Part shown: positions 12,201 to 20,819 of the stretch, piece by piece
Layout of the letters: each line of letters starts with the position of its first letter
Numbering within the stretch: the first letter of the stretch is position 1
NCBI GenBank assembly: GCA_965153355.1
Contig: OZ231126.1
Span: forward strand, 23,250,001 to 23,314,000
DNA length: 64,000 bases
Source: Flaccisagitta enflata
Lineage: Eukaryota > Chaetognatha > Sagittoidea > Aphragmophora
Reading direction: 5' to 3'
Made by a program: the position numbers and the translations under genes
The notes under the pieces: model-generated
Told to the model about the DNA's origin: nothing
Database searches by the model: none
The model's input: only the letters and a program-made list of their open reading frames with translations

Positions 12201-14824
12201 TTGTCCCTCATAACTTTTGACAGCTTAACCACCTGTTCACGGAACATACTCCGAGCACATGATACACAATAAAAATGAGGTCCATCAGCAATGGCTTTGA
12301 AAAAAGTCTGAAATTCAGATTCAATCTCCTTTCTGTCTACCTGGTATGATTCGTCATGAGATTGAATCTGAATCTTTTTCATTGTTTGGATCAGCTTTTT
12401 TGTAGCTTCATCACTGAAAACTTCAGAGCTCTTTTGCCTATTCTTTGCTTGTCGCACTTTCTGCATTCTAACCTTCGCTTCTTCTCTTGATTCCGCCTTT
12501 TCCTTCTCTTCTTGTGCTTCCCTTAAATTCTGCATTCTAACCTTCGCTTCTTCTCTTGATTCCGCCTTTTCCTTCTCTTCTTGTGCCTCCCTCAAATTCT
12601 TCATTCTATTTTTCATTTCTTCTCTAAATTCTTTCTTTTCTTCCTCATCTTGTTCTTCCCTCAGTTGCTGTTTTCTTTTTCTGTCCCTGCTTTTCTCATC
12701 TTCTTTTTGTTCCTCATTTTGCTCTTCCCTCAAGGTCTTCATTCTATTCTTTGCTTCTTCCCTCAATTCATCTTTTTCTTCTTCTGCCTGCTCTTCCCTC
12801 AAATTCTTCATTCTATTTTTCATTTCTTCTCTAAATTCTTTCTTTTCTTCCTCATCTTGTTCTTCCCTCAGTTGCTGTTTTCTTTTTCTGTCCCTGCTTT
12901 TCTCATCTTCTTTTTGTTCCTCATTTTGCTCTTCCCTCGTGTTCTTCATTCTATTCTTTGCTTCTTCTCTCAGTTTTTCTTTTTTCTTCTCATCTTGTTT
13001 AGCTCTTTGTTTTCTTTTTCTATCTCTCTCTTCACTGGCCGTTCTCTTCTTGCCACCTCCGCTGAGGTTCATATTGTTATAGATGGTATTGCATGAACCA
13101 TTAGATTCAACATGTTCTACCATTATACCATTCCGTGTATGAAAAGTCACACGGATTTTTTCTATACCTTGGTGAGTAGAATTTGGCTCTGCAGCTGCGC
13201 AATTAAAAAACTTTTTCAACTTTTTGATGACTTTTTGACGTTTTTTCCTCCCGAGATTTACATGGTTGCTAGTTCTGTCATTGGTATATGATGATTCAGA
13301 TGTATGAGCATTGTTATGTAACTCTACCTTCTGGCTTCCATCACCATTAAAAATCATTTGATCAGTTTGGGCTGCTGCGCGCTTCTGTTGAAAGGACAGA
13401 ATTTTCTGCCTTAATCGCATCTCAGCACTAGCTCTGTCTGTCTCAATTTTTGGACCAACGGATAGACCAGCAGATAAGGTATTGGAGGGATCAACAGATG
13501 GACCAAAAAATGGATCAACAGGTGAAGGAACAGGCAGATCAACAGATGGATTAATAGAGGGATAAACAGGAGGTTCCAAAGAAAGATCGTCACATGGACC
13601 AACGGACAAACCTTCAGATGAACCAAATACTCGATCAGCGGATGGACTCGTGTATTGATCAGCAGATGGGCAAATGGTTTGGTCAGCAGATGAACCTACA
13701 GATGGTAAAACCCTCTTAGAGTGATGAAATGGAGATGAGCAAACAACTTTGACCGAACGTTTTCTTAAGATGTTTTTTGCCAGTCGGTCAACTTGTCTCT
13801 CTTCTCCACTTTTTTGTTTTTTCAAATGACTTTTTTGAATAAAAGCATCAACTGGTGAGCTATCAAATGACCTTTGAAGTTCTTCTACCTTCGCTCTACG
13901 TCTCTTCTTTTCTGCTTTCTTTTTGGGAGCAACTTTGTTTGATACATCAATGAATTTTTGCGTATTTCTTTTCTTGCTCAAAGGAGAACATTCAAAATGC
14001 ATCTCCTTTTCCAAAGATAAATTGCTTTCTTTAAGAAGCCTTCCAAACCGTGCATCAATCAAAGTTGCATCTTCCCTTTTCTTTTTCTCAGCTCTTTTCA
14101 TAACTTCAAAGTTTGCCAAACGCATGTCAATTGATTTCAAAGGAGATGCTTTTATTTTTGGATGTTGCAAAGGGGGAAATTCATCGTTGGAAAATTTCTT
14201 TTGCTCACAGACTTGTAAAACCGACCATGCATATTTGCTCTTGCCATCTGGTGCCAAATGAATTCCGTCCTTTGCAACATGCTTCTCCATTTTATGTGTT
14301 GGCAAAGGTGGAATATGACGCAACTTCGAATGAAAATTTATATTTAACTGGTTGACATCATGAACACACCTATTTGCCATCAAAATCCAATTGTTATCCC
14401 CATATTTGGGAAACCTGCCGCGCAAATCATTATTACAAATGCGACGAGGTGTGAGGGGATAGACAAACAGACGTCGGACAAATGGATGATCCATCACAAT
14501 TTTCAATTCTGTATTTCGTCTTGTTATAAAATCTTCAAGATCGAAATGCAGTGATTTGGAAATGGATTCAGAAAGATCAACTGCTCCAGAGATCAAAAAC
14601 ACATCGACCAGGATGTCGCAATCGTTTCTGTTGACAAATTCTGCCATTTGCCAAGGGAAAACTTTCTTGACAAGAAAATTTGTGGTTTTCCCTGGTCTAA
14701 AATCTGTTGTCACGACATCCAAATCGAAATGTGTTTTCATCTTGGAGCAGAGGAGAGCGTCATTAGGAAAATATCCATGGAGAATACTGTCTCCAAGGAT
14801 AAGCCCAATTTTCAACTGCATCAT
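6245..14824 (-). CDS. Giant Helentron rolling-circle transposase (SGNH + Rep/helicase + endonuclease + protease-like), 2859 aa
   Basis: Intron-less, uninterrupted ORF. Domains seen: 1-205 SGNH-hydrolase-like (GDS 11-13, GAVD 80-83, DGIH 186-189); about 370-480 Pro/Ser-rich PSxD repeats; about 590-800 charged coiled coil in 23-residue units; about 850-1050 a Cys-pair region resembling a DUF6570-type Helitron N-terminal module; about 1190-1410 Helitron-like N domain with HUH His1392-Val-His1394; two Rep tyrosines Tyr1627 and Tyr1631; PIF1-type helicase with Walker A GKAGTGKS at 1932-1939, GDPCQLGPVGD near 2058 and VAFSRTD near 2353; endonuclease/exonuclease/phosphatase domain about 2418-2615 (GDFN, SDHHP); and C-terminal NSCGY (Cys2721) with SHW (His2850), a Cys-then-His order as in OTU or papain-like proteases. 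HUH, helicase and endonuclease together define Helentrons. The N-terminal SGNH module is unusual. All listed catalytic residues are present, so it may be functional. Confidence 0.92.
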   Translation of the reverse strand: MMQLKIGLILGDSILHGYFPNDALLCSKMKTHFDLDVVTTDFRPGKTTNFLVKKVFPWQMAEFVNRNDCDILVDVFLISGAVDLSESISKSLHFDLEDFITRRNTELKIVMDHPFVRRLFVYPLTPRRICNNDLRGRFPKYGDNNWILMANRCVHDVNQLNINFHSKLRHIPPLPTHKMEKHVAKDGIHLAPDGKSKYAWSVLQVCEQKKFSNDEFPPLQHPKIKASPLKSIDMRLANFEVMKRAEKKKREDATLIDARFGRLLKESNLSLEKEMHFECSPLSKKRNTQKFIDVSNKVAPKKKAEKKRRRAKVEELQRSFDSSPVDAFIQKSHLKKQKSGEERQVDRLAKNILRKRSVKVVCSSPFHHSKRVLPSVGSSADQTICPSADQYTSPSADRVFGSSEGLSVGPCDDLSLEPPVYPSINPSVDLPVPSPVDPFFGPSVDPSNTLSAGLSVGPKIETDRASAEMRLRQKILSFQQKRAAAQTDQMIFNGDGSQKVELHNNAHTSESSYTNDRTSNHVNLGRKKRQKVIKKLKKFFNCAAAEPNSTHQGIEKIRVTFHTRNGIMVEHVESNGSCNTIYNNMNLSGGGKKRTASEERDRKRKQRAKQDEKKKEKLREEAKNRMKNTREEQNEEQKEDEKSRDRKRKQQLREEQDEEEKKEFREEMKNRMKNLREEQAEEEKDELREEAKNRMKTLREEQNEEQKEDEKSRDRKRKQQLREEQDEEEKKEFREEMKNRMKNLREAQEEKEKAESREEAKVRMQNLREAQEEKEKAESREEAKVRMQKVRQAKNRQKSSEVFSDEATKKLIQTMKKIQIQSHDESYQVDRKEIESEFQTFFKAIADGPHFYCVSCARSMFREQVVKLSKVMRDKKVTHNNINIDWLKDIPSIDNCLYICKTCQNHITQGNLPKLAVANNNELPHVPDFIRTLNDGEERLVAPRTFFVRVKSLGIGAQRGIVSNAVNVPIPMEKMVSQLPLTSADNVVTLNFKRKMKYDHSYLTMNISLENVCSALNYLINTELYKKLDITLSEGNISLLRNNINNSIIVPPCLDDIQENDDDPDVAMIDCDTMSSGMNENTVDDHDMANDNGNDVKDCENGPENNEAVDDEDDDGWTEKVEKECQNVGNSDTMILNEIEDISNISMALKSFSIAPGEGQVPLPLTLDQHALRAAYPTLFAGQLPKESLIPLSIADVAKLYMEHHDPRFRLHYQFPFALYRVSQTFALKNSVFVNLKKNKCLDGSNITAKDILGTSGNSLIQHNSGYKVLMSDRSSPAYWQKIQGELKGMIRQLGMPSFFLTFSAAETIWPEVIQSLYFEKHGKTLTLDEVAKMSWIDKVTLIRENPILTSRHFDHRFRMFFNMVVKPTLGYNDDTDDYFMRIEFQNRGSPHVHMVVWIESAPKYGVHDKQSICNYIDKFISVDLPGNELLDIPFHLKCQVHRHKLTCRKTVRGAQKKKTPDNKENINENLDKKSAKVNGKRYKCRFGFPRKPLPMTIILEPLDLDHYIKTSNGDVELSAEEFVERKKDMKKILNGNIKIINDYLSSLDISNADVFNMTFEQFLNNLEMNETEYLMALSFEIKKPTVFLRRNVKSIRTNNYNDTLLKVWGGNMDIQYILDPYSVCHYIVSYIGKSYRGMSKLLQKVTSECKKKNNCLREQFFKFVREFQGASEISSQEVGYNLLQMPLVSSTRTKVRINTYPTAERVKMLKSSKALASLSPDSEDIFLTDCFQRYAVRDKVFENVNLIDYVSGRLTDKKTKVILYYQYDPKTQFDDFARVQLLLFTSWRKEAEITGDFETYGDRYISMEKQIEEARSFYHKMKKKVLDDAMNEYEHDHNLVPVVDEEESLAKKVNEHQNKMVNSFDLIPTDISNELGFDYLKEDELSVKKKKIDQNDMHLMFRALNLKQKEIFLEIVSRETKGLPYHFVVIGKAGTGKSKVLKAINTWIDHFYSTMRGNDPNVSYSIICAYTGNAAFNASGHTFHSALGIRAMKGYDNASGMIADKTLHHLMGVFANITHLSGDEFTYIGSSMLSKINRHLKLIKSNPHDDFGGLNIVLYGDPCQLGPVGDRHIFEHDAKDPYGIISEGVLFESFCSFQLTEIMRQADKSLQDALCDLSDASAPMSAQNVALFKSRVKNEEDLKIEPNMRIDLFAFNADVNAHNDQLIAAVKGESHLVESELSIMGDETKAVKDKVKQAIRDRHDHTETVGLRLHVDYKVDGRYFIPVNVDLTDGLVNGAIGTLRHVDIDSQGKPITLWVKFDHEEVGKNRRQLLMNNQRYKQHVQNGLTPIWKVAKNFPTCRKRLTGRVVCFPLYYAYGFTICKAQGNNHIGIQTIVHLNARRKIPRRQLYVAFSRTDTIDNLTIIGTFEDPWYREEEARKKSGGRTREDEVREGYANLLAKRIRLTWTPLYSITNCNKIISFFNVNSLYCHIDDVRNDFSLLASDLIFFIDTRLKKNEILSLPGYNFVAGLCMNNDKRVPGGICLYAKLNQNVRLMKDINIQDNSYYCQLIICSMGDFVIVGLYFSPKSLMKHKIQCLEMALKETVGYECDILIGGDFNCGKSIDILLENGFSRLPLDETTRFGTSIDQMYIKTNREYIFGCNPCYYSDHHPTYFGLKSIHDDNRDVVDDGDVSTMDTFSDDCSKSDDMDCSTETDIIQSNCAETDGQFPTLKQLPAKKVAYVIDRLNTRSSNDVIQYLNNHGFLTTNCNSTTQIGNSCGYISACIASFIYQSQHDSWISLGKYDHPSYHPDIVAYNYLLNIDHSDAQLLDSVQILNLVTSLTGDYNLEWFFVQDVNLFKSLVASDFKDVSFPKNGQRKYAVFCINDAVLNDEQRKANVKSNVCVGSHWYTVVFEFE

Positions 14825-15035
14825 TTTGATGAAAAAGGGACAAATACAGTAAAGGATGGGGGAATCAATGGAACTATTGCTAAAAAACTGTCGCGGACGC
14901 GGAAGAGGGGAAGGGGCAGGGACGCAAATTCACTTTTATGAAGTCTTTGATCATTGATCTATGGACTTACAGACGGACCAACAGACAGGCAAACAAAGCC
15001 TCTTTTAAAGTCGCGAGTCCGCAAATAAATGTAAA
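14825..15035 (-). promoter_or_regulatory. Helentron 5' flank and terminal signature
   Basis: Upstream of the Helentron start, the minus strand carries TTTGCGGACTCGCGACTTTA, then AAGAGGCTTTGTTTGCCTGT, then GTTGGTCCGTCTGT. This is the same order (GCGGACT..GCGACT, AAGAGGCTTTGT, GTCC-like core) that heads the non-autonomous repeats at 22.2, 49.4, 58.8, 62.0 and 62.4 kb. The region should contain the element's 5' terminus and promoter. The exact end cannot be fixed without more copies. Confidence 0.6.
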
Positions 15036-15063
15036 AAATTACCAATCTATTTTACACATACTA

Positions 15064-15066
<3 letters not shown>

Positions 15067-15137
<71 letters not shown>

Positions 15138-15236
15138 AACACGCTCTTTACCTCGCTCACCCGCTTGCTTACTCACTCACTCACTCGCTCACTCGCTCAT
15201 TCGCTCACTCTCTCGCTCACTCACTTGCTCTCTCGT
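15067..15236. repeat. (TC)n microsatellite and CTCACTCG tetramers
   Basis: 15067-15134 is pure TC. After a 25-bp spacer, 15160-15236 is an ACTC/GCTC tetranucleotide array (CTCACTCGCTCACTCG). The copy in unit 2 (31759-31960) has a different TC length and an extra interrupted block. Confidence 0.9.
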
Positions 15237-15700
15237 TCTTGTGCGCGCGCTAATCTAAACTTACTGTGAATTAAACAAACTTGACTTCACCTCTTGAGCA
15301 GAAAATGAAAATGATCCAATAGAAATTTGCAATCATTTTTAAAATATTTCCTAAAAATTCCTTACATGTGTCTTTACTAACTATCCATTAATTTTATAAG
15401 GGTTTGCTAGTCAGTAAGTTTCAGTGAAACAGAATTGAATCAGACTGATGATGAAGACATGCTTAACTGATGGAATACATGAATGAGGATTTAGAATATG
15501 CAGAACATAAAGGATGCAGCTTAAGTAAAGAATGACATAAAACGATGACTACGATGACATTGACGATACTGACGATGACAATGACCACCAATAAAGGCGA
15601 CTATCACTGACCGGAAAAAAGTAGTAAATGGGTTGTTTTTTTTCAGTGCATTTTGTTTTATGTGTACATCTCATGCTGTTTGGTTCAGTACCTGTCTGTT
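15237..15700. other. Unassigned spacer
   Basis: Includes a short run of GATGAC/GACGAT trinucleotides at 15542-15592. No gene is recognised. It is conserved in unit 2 at 31960-32418 with scattered substitutions. Confidence 0.4.
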
Positions 15701-15705
15701 TTCAG

Positions 15706-15905
15706 TTGCATGCACGTGACTCTGCACCCCGCTTTGTCTGTCTGTCTATCTGTCTGTTGGTCGGTCGATTGGTCAGGCGGTTGGTTGGTTGGTCAGTCGC
15801 TCAGTCAGTTGAAAATTGTTTTTCAATCTGTGTCCCTTTCTAGGTGCAGACACGCGACTCTACAAGCGACTACACTCGGTTTATCCAACCGTCAGTCGGT
15901 CCGAC
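15706..15905 (+). mobile_element. Two HINE-like heads in tandem
   Basis: First head: GCATGCACGTGACTCTGCAC followed by a GTCTGTCTGTC/GGTCGGTC core. Second head: GCAGACACGCGACTCTACAA, then GTCAGTCGGTCC. Both lack an obvious 3' end before the GC-hairpin block at 16018. The unit-2 copy is 32424-32623. Confidence 0.45.
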
Positions 15906-16017
15906 ACATTTTTGAATTCAATGTTGAGATATTTAAAAACATATATCTTAAATATATCACTATATGCCAGAAAAATGAACAAAAAAACAACTAAACGAAT
16001 AAATAAACAAAAGCCCC

Positions 16018-17330
16018 CAGTGTTCTACAGGACTTCGTCCCCTTCGGGGCCGCTGCCCTGCTCCCTCTCACTCCAATTCACAATCATGCAAGCAAGGCAA
16101 TGGGTATCGTTGACTACATATTGCCCTTGACCTGTTTTCCTTTCTTTCTTCTTTCTTTTCTTTCTTCTTTCTTCTTTTTTTCTTTCTTTCTTTTCTTTCT
16201 TTAATTCCTTTTTCTTTCTTCCCTTTTTTCTGTCTCAAGGGGCCGATGACCTATGCTTTCTGCCACAGGAGAAAATTCTCCTCCTTCTTCTCCTCCTCCT
16301 CTTTCTCCTCGTCCACCCTCAACCAGCCTTGAAGCCCAAAATCTAGCCTCAAGGCTCAATATTAGCCTTGAAGCTCAAATTCCAGCCTTGAGGCTCAAAT
16401 CCCAGCTTTGAGGCTCAAATTCCAGCTACTAGCCTCAAATTTCAGCCTCACAGCTTAAAATCTAACCTCAAGTCTCAAATTGAGCCTCAAAGCCCAGAAT
16501 CCAGCCTCTCCAGCCTCTTCACTTCTCCTCCCTCTTCTCCTCCTTCTCTGTCCACCCCTCAACCCTAGAATATAGACTTTAAGCCAAAATCCTGCCTCGA
16601 GGCTCAAATTCCAACCTGAAGGCTTATATTCCAGCTTAAAGCCTCAGATTCCAGCTTCAAAGCCTCAAATCCACCCTCAAGGCTTAGAATCGAGCCTCAA
16701 AGCCCAGAATCCAGCCACATGGCCCCAATATCAGTCCAATGGCTCAAATTGCAGCCTCCAGCTCAAGTCCTAACATAAAGCCTCTAAAATAACTATAGGT
16801 CATTACCCTTCGGGGCCTGCCCCTCTCACCATCACACACCCACATACTTACAGGGCACGGTACCGCTGACCATCTAACGCTTTTTGACTATTCTTCTTAA
16901 GGCGGAAATAAGATGACCTATCCACATACATTTTCCTCTTCTTCGCCCCTTAAATCCCAGTCTTGAGGCCCAAATTCCAGTCTCGAGGCCCAAATCCCAG
17001 TCTGAGGCCATTTCAGCCAAGGCCCAAATTTAGCCTGAGGCCTATAACCCAGCCTTGCAACCCAAATCTCAGCCTCCAGACTAGGATTTGGGCCTTGAGG
17101 CTGGGATATGGCCCAAGACTGGGATTTGGGCCTTGAGACTGGAATTTGGGCCTCGAGACTGGATTTGAGGGGAGGACGGAGAAGGAGGAGGAGGAGAAGG
17201 AGATCCCATATGTGTGAAAGCATAGGTCATCGACCTTCGGGGCTGCCAGCCCCTCAACTTCAACCACAACCTAATTAGGCAGGGCACGGGTACCTGACCA
17301 TCTAACGCTTTTGCGACTATTCTTTCTTTC
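16018..17330. repeat. Composite block: GGCCCC hairpin repeats plus 20-bp satellite
   Basis: Hairpin-bearing modules (CCCCTTCGGGGCC, followed by CTGCCC and a purine/pyrimidine lead such as GGTCATCG or GGACTTCG) occur at about 16035, 16240 (inverted), 16797 and 17225. Between them lie 20-bp satellite arrays with units near CAAATTCCAGCCTTGAGGCT (16320-16790 and, inverted in part, 16945-17170). The unit-1 version has many small deletions relative to unit 2 (for example ACCTTCGGGGCTGCC for CCCCTTCGGGGCCGCTGCC). These could be mutations or homopolymer sequencing errors. Confidence 0.75.
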
Positions 17331-17545
17331 TTCCTTTTCTTTCTTCCTTTTTTCTTTCTTTCTTTTCTTTTCTTTCTTTCTTTCTTTCTATCTTTCTTTC
17401 TTTCTTTCTTTAATTTTTTCTTTCTTTCTTTCAAAAGTTTCTTTCTCTCTGACGTTCTGTCTTCCTTTCTTCCTTTCTATCTTTCTGCTTTTTTCTTTAT
17501 TTCTTTCTTTCTTTCTTTCCGTCCGTCTTTCTCTCTGCTGTTCCC

Positions 17546-17608
<63 letters not shown>

Positions 17609-17690
17609 GTCTACACGTATCTCTCTTTCTCTCTTTTTTTTCTTTTTTTTCTTTTTTTTCTTTCTTTCTGTCTTACTTTCTCCTTTGAAT
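17320..17690. repeat. (TTTC)n microsatellite
   Basis: Long TTTC array with interruptions such as GTCCGTC and CTGACGTTCTGTC. The longest pure run is at about 17545-17607. Poly-Ser/Phe/Leu ORFs across it are artefacts. Unit-2 copy: 34165-34565. Confidence 0.95.
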
Positions 17691-17881
17691 CCTAGTTACC
17701 TCCTCCTTCTTCTTCTTCTTCTTCTTCTTCTTTCGATTCTCGATTTCTCAATTGTCATTTGTCATTCATTTACCGAGAGGATGAAAAGACTCCTGGTATG
17801 AGACGCGCCCTTTAATTTTCAACCTTAAACGTAAAACAAATGAACAACATCGGAAGTCATAGCAAATGGCCAGGATGCTCT

Positions 17882-17930
<49 letters not shown>
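17882..17930. repeat. (TC)n microsatellite
   Basis: About 24 TC units. The unit-2 counterpart (34786-34830) has a different length and extra CCCACCCACCC before it. Confidence 0.9.
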
Positions 17931-17935
<5 letters not shown>

Positions 17936-18830
17936 GTTACCTTCTTACAAAATGAAATGCGTATTGTATCTCTCGGTTAATTGCATCTTAAAATAAGCGA
18001 ATAGCGTCGGAATCAAGATCGCGATTTTTTTTTCTTGAAAAGGGTTGACGGAAAACTCTTATTTTGCATAGAAAATGAGAAATTCAAAAATCGAAGAACA
18101 TCACCCTCTTCTAAATTCATTTCTCCACAAAGTGATGTTTTCAGAAATGCAAAATTCAATCGCGTTTGGCAGATTAAGAGTTTTCCGTGAGACTAAAAGT
18201 TTTTTCTACCATCTCGTCAGCAAGATTTTTCCCTCAGTTTAGACTTGTAAATCGCGTTGAAACTGATTCAGGTGACCACGGGTGACGAATCAATGTTAAA
18301 TCAACTCATATCAACCAGACCCATACCTCAGAGAGCCATACAGGCCATATACAATCATGAATTTTGACAATTTCTTCTCATTTTCATAAAAGAGCGAATT
18401 GACTTTATCACTTAACCAATCACCCTATTTATTTTCTTCCAGCCCACATATGAGGGGGTTATCCCTTTTCTTGGCCGGGGTACGTGAAATATGACTATAA
18501 TCTCCTAATTTAACAAAAAAACAAGGAATATAAGACAACCTCCTTGCGAAGATAAAGATATGAATGTCAAGAGCAATCTCAAATTATCACCTAAGTTTTT
18601 TATTTTATTTGCTGTTTTATCTCACTTTTTTTTTCTTAAACTCACTTCTATAGTTCTTTAAAAGATTTTGAACAGTTCCCACATCTTAGGACTATATCCA
18701 TTGTTAGTACACAAGTGTTGGACACAATACTTTATCATTTTTTTGACTTGGTAAAGGTAAAAAGTAAGTGGCAAAGAAATCCCGTGCTCAAAAGAACCGC
18801 GTCTTATTCAATAATAGCGAAAAGTTAATA
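17931..18830. other. Unassigned, conserved between units
   Basis: Unique-looking AT-rich sequence, nearly identical to 34835-35730. It contains a polypyrimidine-AG that could be a splice acceptor (TTTATTTTCTTCCAG at about 18428-18442), but no open frame of credible composition follows. Confidence 0.35.
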
Positions 18831-18832
18831 AT

Positions 18833-18995
18833 CGTCATCATCATCATCATCAACATCATTATCTACATCAACATCAACAACGACGACACAACAACAACAA
18901 CAAATCAACATCACAACCACGACGACAACAACAACAACAATAACAACAACAATAACAAATACAACAACAACAACAACGACAATATCATCGACATA
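18833..18995. repeat. (CAT)/(CAA)/(CGA) trinucleotide array
   Basis: Mixed trinucleotides CATCATCAT, CAACAACAA and CGACGACAA. Any Asn/Ile/Thr-rich frame here is a by-product. The unit-2 copy at 35731-35895 is purer and arranged differently. Confidence 0.9.
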
Positions 18996-19536
18996 ACAGT
19001 GTAAGGGTTAGTATATTCGGCGACGTTATGTGACCAAACAATGCTGGGAGAAAATGGAAGGTATTTCGGGGTCATATAAAATTCTCAATGGTAGTAAGCG
19101 AAGACGAGACAGTGAAGCGTAGGACCGTAGGTTGAACAGCGATGACGGTGATGCCGGTAAAAAGCGGAACCTCTATGAGGGTGGAGGACCTTTCGTTCGT
19201 GGTACGCTCTCACGTTTGTTCGAATAACGCGTTCTTGAAATCATTACGACGGCAGTATGGCTGAGGAGTTGCCGGCGGCATGGCCCAAGAATTGTCGGCA
19301 GAATGGCCTGTCGCTGCTGATGCCGGCTTTAACGGCAGAGGCAAGGAATTCAACCCACGATAATAACCCAATTTTGTCCCGCGCCTCACGGCAAAACTCA
19401 ATGTTAGTTGGTCCGTTAGTATATGCTTGAGCTTAAAATTTTGTTTTCGCACTTTTTTTGCATCACTGCTCCAAAATGTAAAATGACTCATTTTTGCTAC
19501 GTTGTCCTCGCAAAGTTTGTTTGTTTGTTCGTTTTT

Positions 19537-19537
<1 letters not shown>

Positions 19538-19627
<90 letters not shown>

Positions 19628-19773
19628 GTGTGTACGTGGCTGTGTGTGTACGTGGCTGTGTGTACGTGTTTGGGCCTATGCGTGTGTCCAAGACAATGTC
19701 TGTCTTTTTACAGCAATTAAACTGCCCGTACGTCTGAATGTCCTCTTGACTGCATTCCTGTCTTTCTTTCTGC

Positions 19774-19818
<45 letters not shown>

Positions 19819-19905
19819 TTGCCACCACCGCGACCACAACCAAGGCCACCACAACTACGACCACCACCACCACCACCACCACCACCACCACCACCACCAC
19901 CACCG
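19538..19905. repeat. (GT)n, (TC)n and (CCA)n microsatellites
   Basis: (GT)n at 19538-19623, (TC)n at 19780-19812 and (CCA)n at 19858-19903, separated by unique sequence. Lengths and interruptions differ in unit 2 (36442-36825). The flanking 19000-19537 shows no supportable gene. Confidence 0.95.
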
Positions 19906-20084
19906 CCGCCTCGTCTGCCGCTTCCGTCGCTGCCGCCTTCGGCACGCCCCATTGAAAAACGCCATTTTGCGATCCCAATGGCCACATGAAATTTCTTAAT
20001 GCGATCAATAAAACTAACTAAGGATATTACTGACCGACAGTAATTGCCGCCATAAAACTTGCATTCGCCGCCGACGCTTCGCTC

Positions 20085-20152
20085 ATAAAACGACGACGAT
20101 GACGACGACGTTAACGACGATGACGACGACGACAACGACGATAACGACGACA
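20085..20152. repeat. (GAC)n-type trinucleotide array
   Basis: GACGACGATGACGACGACG-type array just upstream of the GC-rich block. A similar array is at 22440-22497. Confidence 0.85.
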
Positions 20153-20490
20153 GATGGTGCAAAGTGGATGCTGGCGGCGATCCAGAAAGCAATAACAGAG
20201 CAACATTGCGAAAGAGAGAAATGTTTGCTCTCGAGATCTTTATAAGTTTTGCGACTTTCTCCGCGTTGTTGCGTCAAAAAAAAAAAACTTGCTAGTAAGT
20301 TTTTTTTTTTCTACCTAATTTTAACATTTTTTGCAAGTAAAAACGGAATTTAACTATTTTTTGCCTTATTTTCTTTATTTTTCCTTAAAACCAGCTCTTG
20401 CGCTTCCGGGACCCAAATTCGGGCAATTTCTATACATAAACGGCTGTCGTTATAACGTCTGCGCCGGGTTATTCCATCCAAAGCGGCGCC

Positions 20491-20580
20491 TCCTCGTTAC
20501 TTTAACGGCGTTGTAATCCGGCGTCGCCCGGAGTCATTCTCCGAACGGCGGAACAGCGGCGGCGTCGTCGACTCAGTGGT
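20491..20580 (+). pseudogene. Short coding-like fragment resembling the zinc-finger gene
   Basis: In one frame this reads RYFNGVVIRRRPESFSER and ends in SVV-stop. The zinc-finger protein 4.6 kb downstream has FNFNGVVIRRCRVSLRR at residues 594-610. At DNA level the block ACTTTAAYGGCGTTGTAATC followed by CGGCG is shared with one change. It could be a decayed paralogous exon or an upstream duplicate of that segment. A second, weaker relative (FTSGVVVAVNRR) lies at about 20880-20915. Unit-2 copy: 37411-37500. Confidence 0.45.
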
Positions 20581-20819
20581 GTAAGGCAACCTAAAATCGA
20601 AGGGACGCCCGACTCTCATCTATGTTTTATTAACAGCAAATTTTGATTGAGCCAAAAAAAAAACGAAAAAAAAAAAACGCTATCATTACTTGTTTTCTAA
20701 ACTTAGTGTATATTTCCTATTGAGGGGAAGGGAATGAAATGAACAAAATATGCACACTTCTTATTTTCTTTTTTTTTTCTTTTTTCTTTCTTCCACTAAT
20801 TTTCATAGAAACAGTCTCA

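Noticed and set aside
12581-13096. 171-codon plus-strand ORF rich in Phe/Leu
   Set aside because: It is the antisense of the Helentron coiled-coil repeats. The same applies at 29271-29786.
17311-17688. Ser/Phe/Leu-rich ORF of 125 codons, and 139 codons at 34155
   Set aside because: Translation of a (TTTC)n microsatellite.
18833-18995. Asn/Ile/Thr-rich 78-codon ORF as a possible homopolymer-bearing exon like the zinc-finger gene
   Set aside because: No motif between tracts, and the sequence is rearranged freely in unit 2, unlike the conserved coding copy.
19497-20192. 231-codon minus-strand ORF with Gly, Arg-Glu and Thr-His tracts
   Set aside because: Spans (CCA)n, (TC)n and (GT)n microsatellites. 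It breaks apart in the second unit, where repeat lengths differ.
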